A stretch of DNA of 64,000 bases from Prostheceraeus crozeri (taxonomy: Eukaryota; Platyhelminthes; Polycladida; Euryleptidae). The notes beneath the pieces are model-generated. The model was not told where the DNA came from and searched no databases. It worked only from the letters and a program-made list of their open reading frames with translations. A program made the translations under genes and the position numbers. Position 1 is the stretch's first letter, and every line of letters begins with the position of its first letter. Location of the stretch: contig CAJQUW010006818.1 of the NCBI GenBank assembly GCA_907163375.1, forward strand, positions 1 through 64,000, given 5' to 3'. Positions 33,179 to 44,000 of the stretch are shown here, in pieces.

Positions 33179-35219
33179 AATACAAATCCATTTTCTCAGT
33201 CGAAGACTTATTCCTTCTCCAATCAAATTAATATCCGACTGATAATGAAACCCGTTGATAGAATATATCTGGTTTTAAAGACTTCGTCTGCGACGGAACG
33301 AGAAATCGATATTTTTTATATTATTTATCAAGTTCTAACTCTTTGAGAATTGTGCAAGAATACTTTGAAAGTATTTTAGCCGAATAATGCGCTCATTGCG
33401 TCTTGTTTGTGAATCACAATTCACTCAGATTCAATTCCATTCCTATCTCGTGGCCGAGGTTGATTTTCATAGCGCTGATTTCGGCAGCGACGAAAAAAGT
33501 TGTTTGTAAAAATGCAGCAAGCTATGAGGTACCTAGACTATCAACAGCTACGCAATGAAGGATCGTGCTGAATTCAAATCGGGTATTGAACGTCCTTTGA
33601 TGTTATTTAGAATTGATTTTCATGAATAGGCCGATTTTGTGAAGTATATTCAAAATTTGATATAAAGTTAGATTTGCAATATTAATGAATCCTTATTAGT
33701 ACAGAGGCTTATGTTACATGTAGAATGGAGCCAATTACTGATTTAGCTGTAGCCTATTTATTGAAAAACGAAATAAGCCAGGGCTCAAACCATCTTTACA
33801 TATATCAGCAGAAACCAAAATGTTCATCAATACCATGCTGTCCTATTTTGTTCACACAAAAGTTTTGAATTACATGTTTCACACTGGTTTTGATAACAAC
33901 ATCAACATCATCTTGTTTCAGCCTAGAAGTATCCCTTCAGAAAGTACACTGTGCATGCCATAGAAATCGACAACAATAAAACCTCTAGAACGGAGGTTAA
34001 GCTTCATGCAATACACAATAGTGGCCCATAAATCGCACGCATTTTCACTTAGACACACTTCGCTGTATCATTGGGTTAGAATCAGTCACATGTGTAAATC
34101 AAAGCTGTTCATTGGTCATTCATGCCCCAACTTTGTTCCCCCGGCGGTGCCGCGACCCTGAGTCAATTTTCATTCTAGTCAACTTCAGATAAGCAATCTA
34201 TTTCTATGGTGGATACCTATGCATCTTGCACATTGCACTCATGCACAACACGCGAGCACTTGAGCAGCTTCTTTCTTGTTTGGTCCTCAACTATAACAGC
34301 ACCACCTGTTATATATATTTAAAATGGGTGCAGCTCTTCGATCTTCGATATGATCTGGCAAACCATGCGCCACAGTGCTGATTTTCTTTTTTACACTCTT
34401 TTGTAAATTGAATCACAGCAAAAATCGAGAGTATTCCCATCGTACCACGTGTTCAATTTTCAAAATATCTGTGTCATTTACAGAATCACGCAACTCATGT
34501 TTCACAATGTGCGTCTTGTCCAGAAATCTGACATCAATTTCGCATAATGCCATAAGAGGCAAATTGCTGTGCATCTTGGTTAACAACCTTCTGAGTAGCT
34601 ACAGCCGAATCGCCTTTCTCTTCACGCTGCCAATTCCATCGTGTGGTCCTTTGAAATGAAGGACTTCTCACAATCCCATGTGATTTGAAGACAGCACTTA
34701 GTGAATGACTTATTGCCTCTAATTGACACCCTTGGTGCAGACGATCGTACCATGCCTTGGTAGCCTACTAAGCAATCGAATAAAAATATGGGGAGTCCCC
34801 TGAAGGTCCATTCACACCGCACGCGGCGCGGCGCGTCCAATCAAAATGCCTGTTATTACCGAGCCGCGTGGCGAGGGGCGGGAGAAGGGAATGGAGAGGG
34901 GGACAACTGCAGACACCATATCATTATGGACACTTCGTATTGATAAATAATTAACATATTTACATTCCTGATGTTACATGCATTCGAGTGAGCCCAAACA
35001 AGACACCATAATTTGACATTTTCCCTCCCCAGATAGTTAAATGCAGTACTCAGTTTTCAGAATCTACATGAACATTTCCAACATAATGACTCGAAAATGG
35101 TATCTTCACGACACATTTTCTAGGAAATACAAAAACATTTTGTATTATATTTACGAGCGTGAACAAAGTGTGATGTCATCATCGAATAGAAAGTCGGGCT
35201 AGAATCCATTTTTTCCTCA
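33179..35219. other. Unassigned stretch
   Basis: No gene is recognised. At 34801-34850 'GGTCCATTCACACCGC' followed by GCGGCGCGGCGCG looks like one end of a GC-rich MITE. A related end occurs at 52181, but no partner end was found here. Confidence 0.4.
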
Positions 35220-35277
35220 ATTGTAGGAAGCCCAAAAAACACGATCAGTGCATACAAAGCGAATCTTTTATTCCGCT

Positions 35278-35312
35278 GAGGCCTTTCGACCAACACCGTC
35301 GGTCATCATCAG
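35278..35312 (-). ncRNA. Hammerhead-ribozyme-like core 2 (left inverted arm)
   Basis: Minus strand: CTGATGA (35306-35312), one spare T, 7-bp helix II GACCGAC/GTTGGTC, GAAA (35284-35287), GGCC, TC. Helix III would be the perfect palindrome AGGCCT. A short helix I GCT/AGC closes the core. Confidence 0.55.
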
Positions 35313-35928
35313 AGCCACTAACCAGCCAACTAAAGCACACAGCCAAACTGCATACACGGAACAAAACTCACACAACTTGCTACACACTAGAGACACCTAG
35401 AAATACGACTTCATAGAAATAGACAATAGATCAGGTGCACGAGAACTAACGCTACAAAATGAAGGAGGCACGTGTGGTGAAGGAGGCTGTGTGGACGAAG
35501 CGCCGGAACTCTAGCGATAGAGTGAAGCAATGTCTCAGCAATTTTTGGAGTACTCTCTGACTTTTCATTCTTTTATTGTAATTTTTTTAATTTTCTCTGT
35601 ACATTTCATTCTACTTTCGTTATTGTAATTTTATTTTTAATTTAGTTAATTAATTAATTTTTTTGTGCGTTTTATTGATTTTTTAATTATTTTTATTTCT
35701 TTATTATTTTTTATCAACAAAGAATTGCATGTTAAATGTTGCATGTGTTTTTCTTTGTCCAGTTTCCTTGTGAATTCATTTTGTAGCGTTAGTTCTCGTG
35801 CACCTGATCTCCTATTGTCTATTTCTATGAAGTCGTATTTCTAGGTGTCTCTAGTGTGTAGCAAGTTGTGTGAGTTTTGTTCCGTGTATGCAGTTTGGCT
35901 GTGTGCTTTAGTTGGCTGGATAGTGGCT

Positions 35929-35963
35929 CTGATGATGACCGACGATGTTGGTCGAAAGGTCTC
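35929..35963 (+). ncRNA. Hammerhead-ribozyme-like core 3 (right arm)
   Basis: Plus strand: CTGATGA (35929-35935), one spare T, helix II GACCGAC/GTTGGTC, GAAA (35954-35957), GGTC, TC. The helix III word is AGGTCT, a palindrome with one G-U pair. An AATAAA follows shortly after. Confidence 0.55.
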
Positions 35964-36021
35964 AGCAGAATAAAAGATTCGCTTTGTATGCACTGATCGT
36001 GTTTTTTGGGCTTCCTACAAT

Positions 36022-36360
36022 GTGATGTAATCATGTTCTTAGATCTACAAGCTATGAATTGAAGTGTTGCCAGGAGCAGTCTATTTGAGAGCAATATCCG
36101 AGTAATTGTATGATGAGCTTTGGTCGACCAACGGTCTAGAAAATAGGCTCAATCTGAGAAGAGCACTGAGTGCAGCATGATATGGCGACAAAAAGGCACT
36201 CTGTCCTGTTAATTTTCGTTGAGTAAATCCGAGTCTACAGAAATTATTTTATTGAGTATCAAAATCTGTAAGTTGTGGTTGTCGCAAGTTGAGGGAACAT
36301 CAGATCACAATCTCCGACCAGTCAAGCTGTCAAAACGAAAATTATGAACTAATCGACTAT
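36022..36360. other. Unassigned stretch
   Basis: Nothing is recognised between the Penelope end and the dispersed repeat. Confidence 0.4.
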
Positions 36361-36840
36361 TGTCACCACAGAAATAAATTGCTTTGTCTGCGTTGTTTGG
36401 TCTAGAGATGACATTTTTCAAAACTGATGGTCACGCTTAGAACTAGTCCGAGGGGCAGAAAGATCCATTTTCCATTGAATGTAGTACCAATTGAAGCCTG
36501 AATTGTGACCAACTAAATTATTGACACCGCATTGAACGGACACAGTCAGTAAATTTAGTTCGTGAGGGGTCGAACAATATGAATAATATTTCCATTTGAT
36601 GAATTTATCACGGCGAAACATTGAGTCAAAGATAGGTACGATTGACTTGGGAGACGTTTAGTATTCAATATAATAACGCCAGCTCGTGTGTTCCATAATG
36701 CAACTTTCCTCGCGCATTGCGCGCGCTTGGCCAATCACGTAAGCCAAAGGGAGACGATCTCTCCTCAGGTTACTACCATTGCATACAATGGCTGAGATAG
36801 AATTGCATCACCTAGAAAGTAACACGCACTGCGATGAGCG
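36361..36840. repeat. Dispersed repeat family R, uninterrupted copy
   Basis: The left part (36361-36613) matches 59440-59672 and the right part (36623-36840) matches 63071-63305, in the same orientation. Shared words include 'AATTGCTTTGTCTGCG', 'CAGTCAGTAAATTTAG' and 'AAGCCAAAGGGAGACGA'. There is no coding content. The copy at 59440-63305 has 3.4 kb between its halves. Confidence 0.75.
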
Positions 36841-37934
36841 ATGCAAGCGAGCATTTTCAAGGACAAGAAATTGCTGCTGGTTACAAAATAGACACCACCA
36901 TAATCTTCTTCGTGAAATTTTCATTTAAATGAAGTGTGTTTCAACAAATGTGGTAAAAAATTCTACGATCTACATCATATAAACGATACGTTTTAATAAC
37001 TTCATCGAAATACATTTGAGGGAATTGAGGAAGTGGTGAACAGTTGCAGACAGATGAAAGAGACCGACATTGCCAAATGTATTTCTTCTAATTGCAAATG
37101 AAGTGCGGCTTCCTTTTCAGTGATTGACATTACAAATTAATCGGTAGGATATGAGGATTGCTATAAATTACATGATTTTGCGATAATTAATGATTTGATA
37201 TTTCACGTTTGTAAAGAATAGGGTTTTTAAGGACACATATATCATTTACATATTTTCATTCATAGGATGACAAGGCACAGGTGCCATCGAATAGAATATC
37301 GATGAAAAGAATTGAATCATGAAATAGAATTGAGTCTGACAAACGCGCAGCTAATAGTTAGCACGTGCATAACTTCACTTCATCATTATTTGAAAATATC
37401 AAAGTGAATTTCAGATTAAAGACGGGAACTTATGCTGCATGCTATAAGTTATACCGATGCCAAGACTGACTTTAGTCTCTGAGCTTTTTTTCAAGCACGC
37501 TACATCACTGGCAACAACACATAGAGTAAGTAAAGACCTAAGAAATATATGCTGTGCATAACATAAAGTAGCCTATGCATTATAGAGTAAGTAATTTAGC
37601 ATTACTGTATACTTATTCTATGGTATACATCTATAAAGCAATAAATCAAATGTATTAATTACAAATTGGATAATTTTGATTGAAAAGAGAAGTTGAACTG
37701 TAGCTGCTGCCTGTTGACCCCGTGACTGAGATCAAAGTAGTGACCCAAATATTTATCATCTAGCCAATATTCAAATGTATATTTCTATACGACAAGTAAG
37801 TATCTAATAGGCCAGGCAGAATTATCGGTGCCCTGTCATTGAATAAAACACGTTTAAAGGCCAACACTTTATTTCGAAAGAAATTGAACCAAAAATTGAA
37901 TGGTATTTGACTTTCACTTTGTCATTGTAAAATG
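36841..37934. other. Region downstream of PYROXD2, unassigned
   Basis: The 3' untranslated part of PYROXD2 should begin just left of 37935 on the minus strand. No further gene was recognised. Confidence 0.4.
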
Positions 37935-38008
37935 CTATTTGTGTGACTTCATGTCTTTGATAGCACAAGCTGCCGCTAATCTTCCAGCAGATCCAATCAC
38001 TCCACCAC
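37935..38008 (-). CDS. PYROXD2: PYROXD2 terminal exon
   Basis: 74 nt: [24 protein letters not shown] and stop TAG at 37937-37935; acceptor TTTCAG. It completes the SAHPGGG...GSAGR FAD motif split by the last intron. Confidence 0.94.
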
Positions 38009-41000
38009 CTGAAAATTTTACGATTTTTTAAAGATGCATTTTCGAAACTAGGATTCGTCGTCGCGATATGCTTTGTGTGACAGAGACTCTTACACTGGGT
38101 TCCAAAAACGACAACCTTAACCGATACCAAGGGTGCATTGTACTATTAATTACAACTTAAATACTTGTAATACAAAAAATGCAAGAAAACATGGAAAACA
38201 GGATGTAATTTAGCACTTATTAATCAATATATACAACTATCGTTAAAATATTGAAAAAAATAAATTAGTACATGTCATTTTACAATATTACCTGATGTCT
38301 TAATAGCCTAGTAATATTTGTCAATACTAACATTCATCTACTCATGTGAATTGGAAAAGTGGGCTTCATGAGCACATGTTTGATGCCTACATGCCGACAT
38401 GTTTTGATTACCACGTTTGCGAATGTAGCAATGATTATAATTGTGATAATTATCACAGAAAAATACAAAATACTGTATCCAAATATTTTAGCATGCCGTA
38501 ATTGAAATGCATGAAGCTAGCGTCTAATTCACACTGATTTATTTGCAAAACTAAATGACTACCTTATTGTATTGAGAAATTTTGTCTGATTGATAATGAT
38601 TGCTACTATTATTATTGGAGTTGATTTGTGCTAATAGCCTTGCGGGTATAAAATAAAAATACTCTGTTGAGTAAATTTTCGATTTAATCTTCGTCAGACT
38701 CTCACATTTGATGAAGGCATGAATTACAAGAGCTTTTATAAGAAAGATGAAAAGAAAGATTGTCACTTCACAATTATGAAGATTCTCTGATGCCATCAAT
38801 CCGGCAGGGTTTCAAGTTACATCAGCGTTGGATATTTTCCGCGCATCCTGTGATGAGCGGTCAGCAAACGCGATGAGGGGCGATGATTGTTCCTGTCTAT
38901 TGTCACAGGTGGGTCGGTCAGTTGACAAAAATCTTAGCGTGCGGTTTCCCATGCAGCCATTCATCAGGTTGTTTTCTTTGGCGATATGAAATGCCTCTAA
39001 TGCTAGGCGCGTACGAGGCGCCACTGAAAGGAAGACCAATCATCGCAAGTGACAGCTCTATCGTCAGGCCCCTGGCACAGCTTCTATCCAAAAACTTGCA
39101 GCCAATGATCAAGAAGTACGTTCAGAACCATCTGTCCTCAACAATGGACTCCATCAACGCGATCAAAAAATTGGAAATTCCAAAACAATGTCATTTTGGG
39201 TCATTAGATGTCTCCAATCTCTACGGGAGCATACCATTAGAAGACGGTGAGGCAACTCCTGGACTGATATCAGTGGCGACAAACTTTCAAGCCGTAAATA
39301 GACAGGACTCTATATTCCCTGATTTGGAACCAGAGCACTTCGAAGAACTCCTGCGGCTTTGTCTCTGCGAAGATCGGTACCTGTTGAGCGGTGAATTCAG
39401 ACATCAAAAGACAGGCATAGCCATGGGGAACTGTGCCGCACCACCACTGGCGACGATCTTCATGCACCAACTGGAGAAGAAGATACTGAGACGTTTCCCG
39501 AGCATTATCTTCTGGAGACGGTGTCTACACGATGTCTTCTTCATAGGAACGTCAGTATTGGACGTAACAGAACTACTCAGTTACGCAAATGTAGTGGATC
39601 CCAACATCACATTCACCTACGAAGCACCAGAAGAAAATGAATTACCGTTTCTCGATACCAAGGTACGAATAGAAAATGGTCAAGTTACCTACAGAAATAC
39701 GTAAAGCCATCCCACAGTGGAGCATGTCTACCGTATGGAGCTACCGTACCCGCAAGCAGAAAGCGCAACCTCGTCATAGCAGAGACTCATCGCACCCTCA
39801 GAAATACCAGTCCCATGAATGCCGATGAAGCACTATCAGAGATGAAAGACGCGTTCAGGAGAAACGACCATCCTGAGAACTTCATTGATAACAACAGCCT
39901 ATCAGTCATAAATAGAAACGCAAGCGAAACAAAGAGAAGCCCACCGACTACCTACCTAAAAATTCCCTACTTTAACGAGAGGCAGAGAAGACAAATGAGC
40001 AAAATACTCAGAGAGACTGATTTACACGACGACATCCGCATTATCTACACTACCGAGCCTCCCCTGTCAAGAAGTTTGAGACCAAAGAAGGAAGTGCAAA
40101 ATTGCCCCAAACAATGCCTAGCCTGCGAGACATCTATTTCAAAAGGAGTGTGCTTTACTAAGCATATTGTGTACAAAATCATGTGTTCCCACCCAACTTG
40201 TAAAGCAGTGTACATCGGACAGAGTGAGAGAACTGCCCGTTCTCGAATATTAGAACATTTGAATTCCCCTCATCGCATGTCCACCAGCATCTTCAGCAGC
40301 ATGGCACAAACAACGGCCACACAATCAAATGGATGATCCTAGGGAAAGAAAAGTGCAATCGTACGCGCCTAGCATTAGAGGCATTTCATATCGCCAAAGA
40401 AAACAACCTGATGAATGGCTGCATGGGAAACCGCACGCTAAGATTTTTGTCAACAGACCGACCCACCTGTGACAATAGACAGGAACAATCATCGCCCCTC
40501 ATCGCGTTTGCTGACCGCTCATCACAGGATGCGGGGGAAAATATCCAACGGTGATGTAACTTGAAACCCTGCCGGATTGATGGCATCAGAGAATCTTCCA
40601 AATTGTGAAGTGACAATCTTTCTTTTCATCTTTCTTATAAAAGCTCTTGTAATTCATGCCTTCATCAAATGTGAGAGTCTGACGAAGATTAAATCGAAAA
40701 TTTACTCAACAGAGTATTTTTATTTTATAACCGCAAGGCTATTAGCACAAATCAACTCCATTATTCAAACTCGGGTATAGCCAACGTATTTAGAAATTTA
40801 TTGATCACTATTATTATTCTTTATTTCACGAAGACTACATTTGTAATGCAATGCTAATGACCTTGGCATTCTCTTTCAAATGCTTCTTCTATTGTGAATA
40901 ATGTGATAAAACTGAATAAATACGACAGAATGCATAATTACATTTTTCTGCATTTATCATTCAACATATATAGTTAGGATGCTATTTATATACGAATGAT

Positions 41001-44000
41001 GTCTATTTGATAGCCTACTAAGGAGTGGAATAGGCTTCCACAAATTTCGACGACTTCGAGCCCACCTATAGGGAATACATTTATAGACGATATAATACAG
41101 GGTGACTCAAAAGTCTTAATCGGGTTTCAAATCAAGATTTCTCAATAAGTATTAACACTACAAACTTAATTTTTCGTTTATGCGGAAGGTAAATAAGAAG
41201 CAGCTATGAAAAAAGATAACAATGAAGAAATGTAATCTAATCATTTCCATTTATGTGTGATTGGTATTGCTATGATAGTTATCAAACTTCTACATTAGCA
41301 CATTAGTTATGCATGACGTTGTCATGCAATGTCGCTGCATTGAAGTGTAGGCCTAGATATCTGTGAATTACGGCGATTTTCGACGACGTTTTTCCAACAA
41401 GATGGCGCACCGCCTCATTGGGGTCTGAAAGTCAGAGAATTTCTCAACATCCAAATCCCTAATCGATGGATTGGCCGAAACGGCCACTGGCCACTGGATC
41501 AACTGACCAACTAGGAACTCAGATCTGACACCTCTTGATTATTTTTTGTGGGTCATATCAAGAAAATGGTGTATAAGGATAGGCCAACGAACAACAAAGA
41601 ACTGCGAGTGAAGATTGCTGAAGCAGTCCAGTCCGTGACGAAAGTCACAATCACTAAGACTTTTGAAAACTTCAAAAAAAACTTTTGAGTCACCCTGTAT
41701 ATTGATAATTCTATATCAAATTCCATAGAATAATGAATACAGCAATGAATATTCATGGAAATTCCTATGAGACTCTGATGGAGAGCATATGCGGGTTTCC
41801 GAGATCAAAATGTGCTGAACAAATGTTTAACCCATCTAGAAATTTTGATGTTCGCGAAGTTGACTTTTCCATGCAATGATTGGCATTTACTCATTGACTC
41901 GATTTCAAATATCGTCTTAGGTAATCTGACAGAATAAGTGACTTTCATATTGAAGAAGACTCATTATTCCATGATAATTATAAATACAAATCAAGATATC
42001 GGGAACATGAAAATATGTTATTTTAAACGTGAAAAGTAAAGCAATAGTTACCTGGATGTGCAGATGAACCGCAGAGATACAAGCCTTTCACTGGAGAACG
42101 ATAAGAACTCATGAATGATGTAGGCCGTGCCAGGTAAATCTGATCAAGGCTGATGGCTCCGTGAAAGACGTTCTGTAAAAGCAAAGATGACAGATTGAAA
42201 TGATAAGTCATATTAGCATTATGAATGATGACAAATAAAGTAATTAATGAATGATTGATAGGGTTAATAGCTCTTACTGGATCGACCGGATCAGATCAGG
42301 GATATGATCTACATTCTTAAAAAAGAAAGTAATTACATAAATGGACAGCTAGACATACTTAAACATGCAATTTAGAATACCCATGAAATAATGTGCTCAA
42401 AGTCGTATAGTGAAATTTGTTATTCTACGTTTTTGAAAACTCAGAAACTTTCGAGACAGTCTTGCGCTTGATTTGCGAAATTTTGTCTTTTTCATTTCTA
42501 TGTATCTACTCTGTGTAGAATTGTAGATTGCAAGTAGTTAGCATATTATATATTAGATATGATAAGTATGTTGTGGGAAGAACCAAGTAAGCTGATGGTC
42601 AGTTCAAAATTATTATTTTCTTTAGGTGATATATTTCGATCTATACTCATAGATCGTCGTCAGACAAGTGAATCATAGCTTAAGTAAACAAAAAATTCGA
42701 ACACGTAAACGAAGTAACATGGAATTGATACTAGTGGCAAACAAAGGCAAAGTGTATGGCTAGGAAATAGATAACATAAAAAATAATTGAAACGGACTGT
42801 ACTGGATTACGATTTCTTTACCGGTAGCAGAGCATAGTTTATGCTCTACCACCTGCCCTATGCTCTATCTACTATTCTCTACTAACTCCATCCGAATCCA
42901 ATACTCATGTAGGTAAGATGGAGTTTTCTAATTTGCACTCTGTAGGCCTGCACATAGTCACCGACATATTTTCACTTTAAACATCTTAATTCTTTAAAAA
43001 TAGTTTAGATAAAATTGTTTCCTTTGATCTATATTAATACACAAATGTGCGGTTATCTTAAAAACCATTGAACGCAATTCATAAACGGGTGACTTGCAAA
43101 CGTCATTTAGAATACAACTTGTATTCTCCTACATCTTAGGAGACAGAGCACTCCTTCTGTTATTATGCTTAAACTTATGCCGCAAAATTTGACAGAATTA
43201 AACCATAAGTAACAATCTATACCTGATGGGTGGTTAGAAGATACGATTTGAGGATGTGTGAATTCCTGTCTTTCATCTGTCATAACTTTCATTTGTTGGT
43301 ATCGTCATCACATCAGTCTTACTCGTATTTTTCACTACTTCTGTTTATAAACTAGTATACTGTTGTATATCAAGAAATTTGAAATAAATGCACCATACAT
43401 AAATTACCGTTTAATACAATGATTTCTTTGTCAATACCTACCCCACCAGTAAGATTGAAAATTCTCTGAAGATCAGGAGGAGTTAGCGTATCATATCCAA
43501 TAACAGAGTCCTTGAATCCCGGGCAGTATTCGTCAATTTGATTAAAGATCAAATCCGTATATTCTTTCTTCTTTGCTTCCGTCCACTCATCCTCAGTCAA
43601 AGCAAATGGAGTATATTGAGTGAAGAGTTGAACAACATGAGCACCTGGAGGAGCAATCGTAGGATCCATTGATGATGGAATAGTCATTTCTATGATTGGT
43701 CTGAGTTGAAAAGGCAAGTAGACAATTCAGTTATGAAATGTACATAGTAATGTATAATGAATAGGGTTGGGCGCGGTCAAAACTGCGTTGTGCGTTGGGA
43801 CCATGCCATTAATTTTTAGTTTTGCTTTACCGTACGAGCAGGAATGAATAGATCACCAGTTTCATTCATATACATGCGCTTTTGTACAAGCAGTCAATAC
43901 CTAGCTTTTTCAACAAATTACTGAATTGGACTTAAATACCTAAATAAAGATAAAACTGGCAGTCTAGCCCAGAGTTTTTTGAAGGAAAATTCTAGGGACC

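Larger units (their letters stand above)
35220..36021 (+). mobile_element. Penelope-like element end with inverted terminal copy
   Basis: Arms 35220-35463 and 35775-36021 are inverted copies of about 245 bp at high identity. The 311-bp spacer begins with a short frame (VKEAVWTKRRN...) that looks like the C-terminal tail of a Penelope endonuclease on the plus strand, then turns AT-rich. So the right arm is the proper 3' end and the left arm an inverted copy of it. Both arms carry a hammerhead-like core. Confidence 0.75.
38616..40760 (+). mobile_element. Penelope-like element flanked by inverted terminal copies
   Basis: Inverted arms of about 400 bp at 38616-39016 and 40359-40760 enclose a Penelope reverse-transcriptase segment and its GIY-YIG endonuclease segment, both plus strand. 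The right arm includes the last codons and 3' part; the left arm is an inverted copy of that end joined to a 5'-truncated body. It lies in the last intron of PYROXD2, antisense to the gene. The coding part is broken. Confidence 0.88.

Noticed and set aside
38812-39039. Minus-strand frame matching the plus-strand frame at 40333-40554
   Set aside because: It is not a separate gene; it is the inverted copy of the Penelope 3' end in the left arm.
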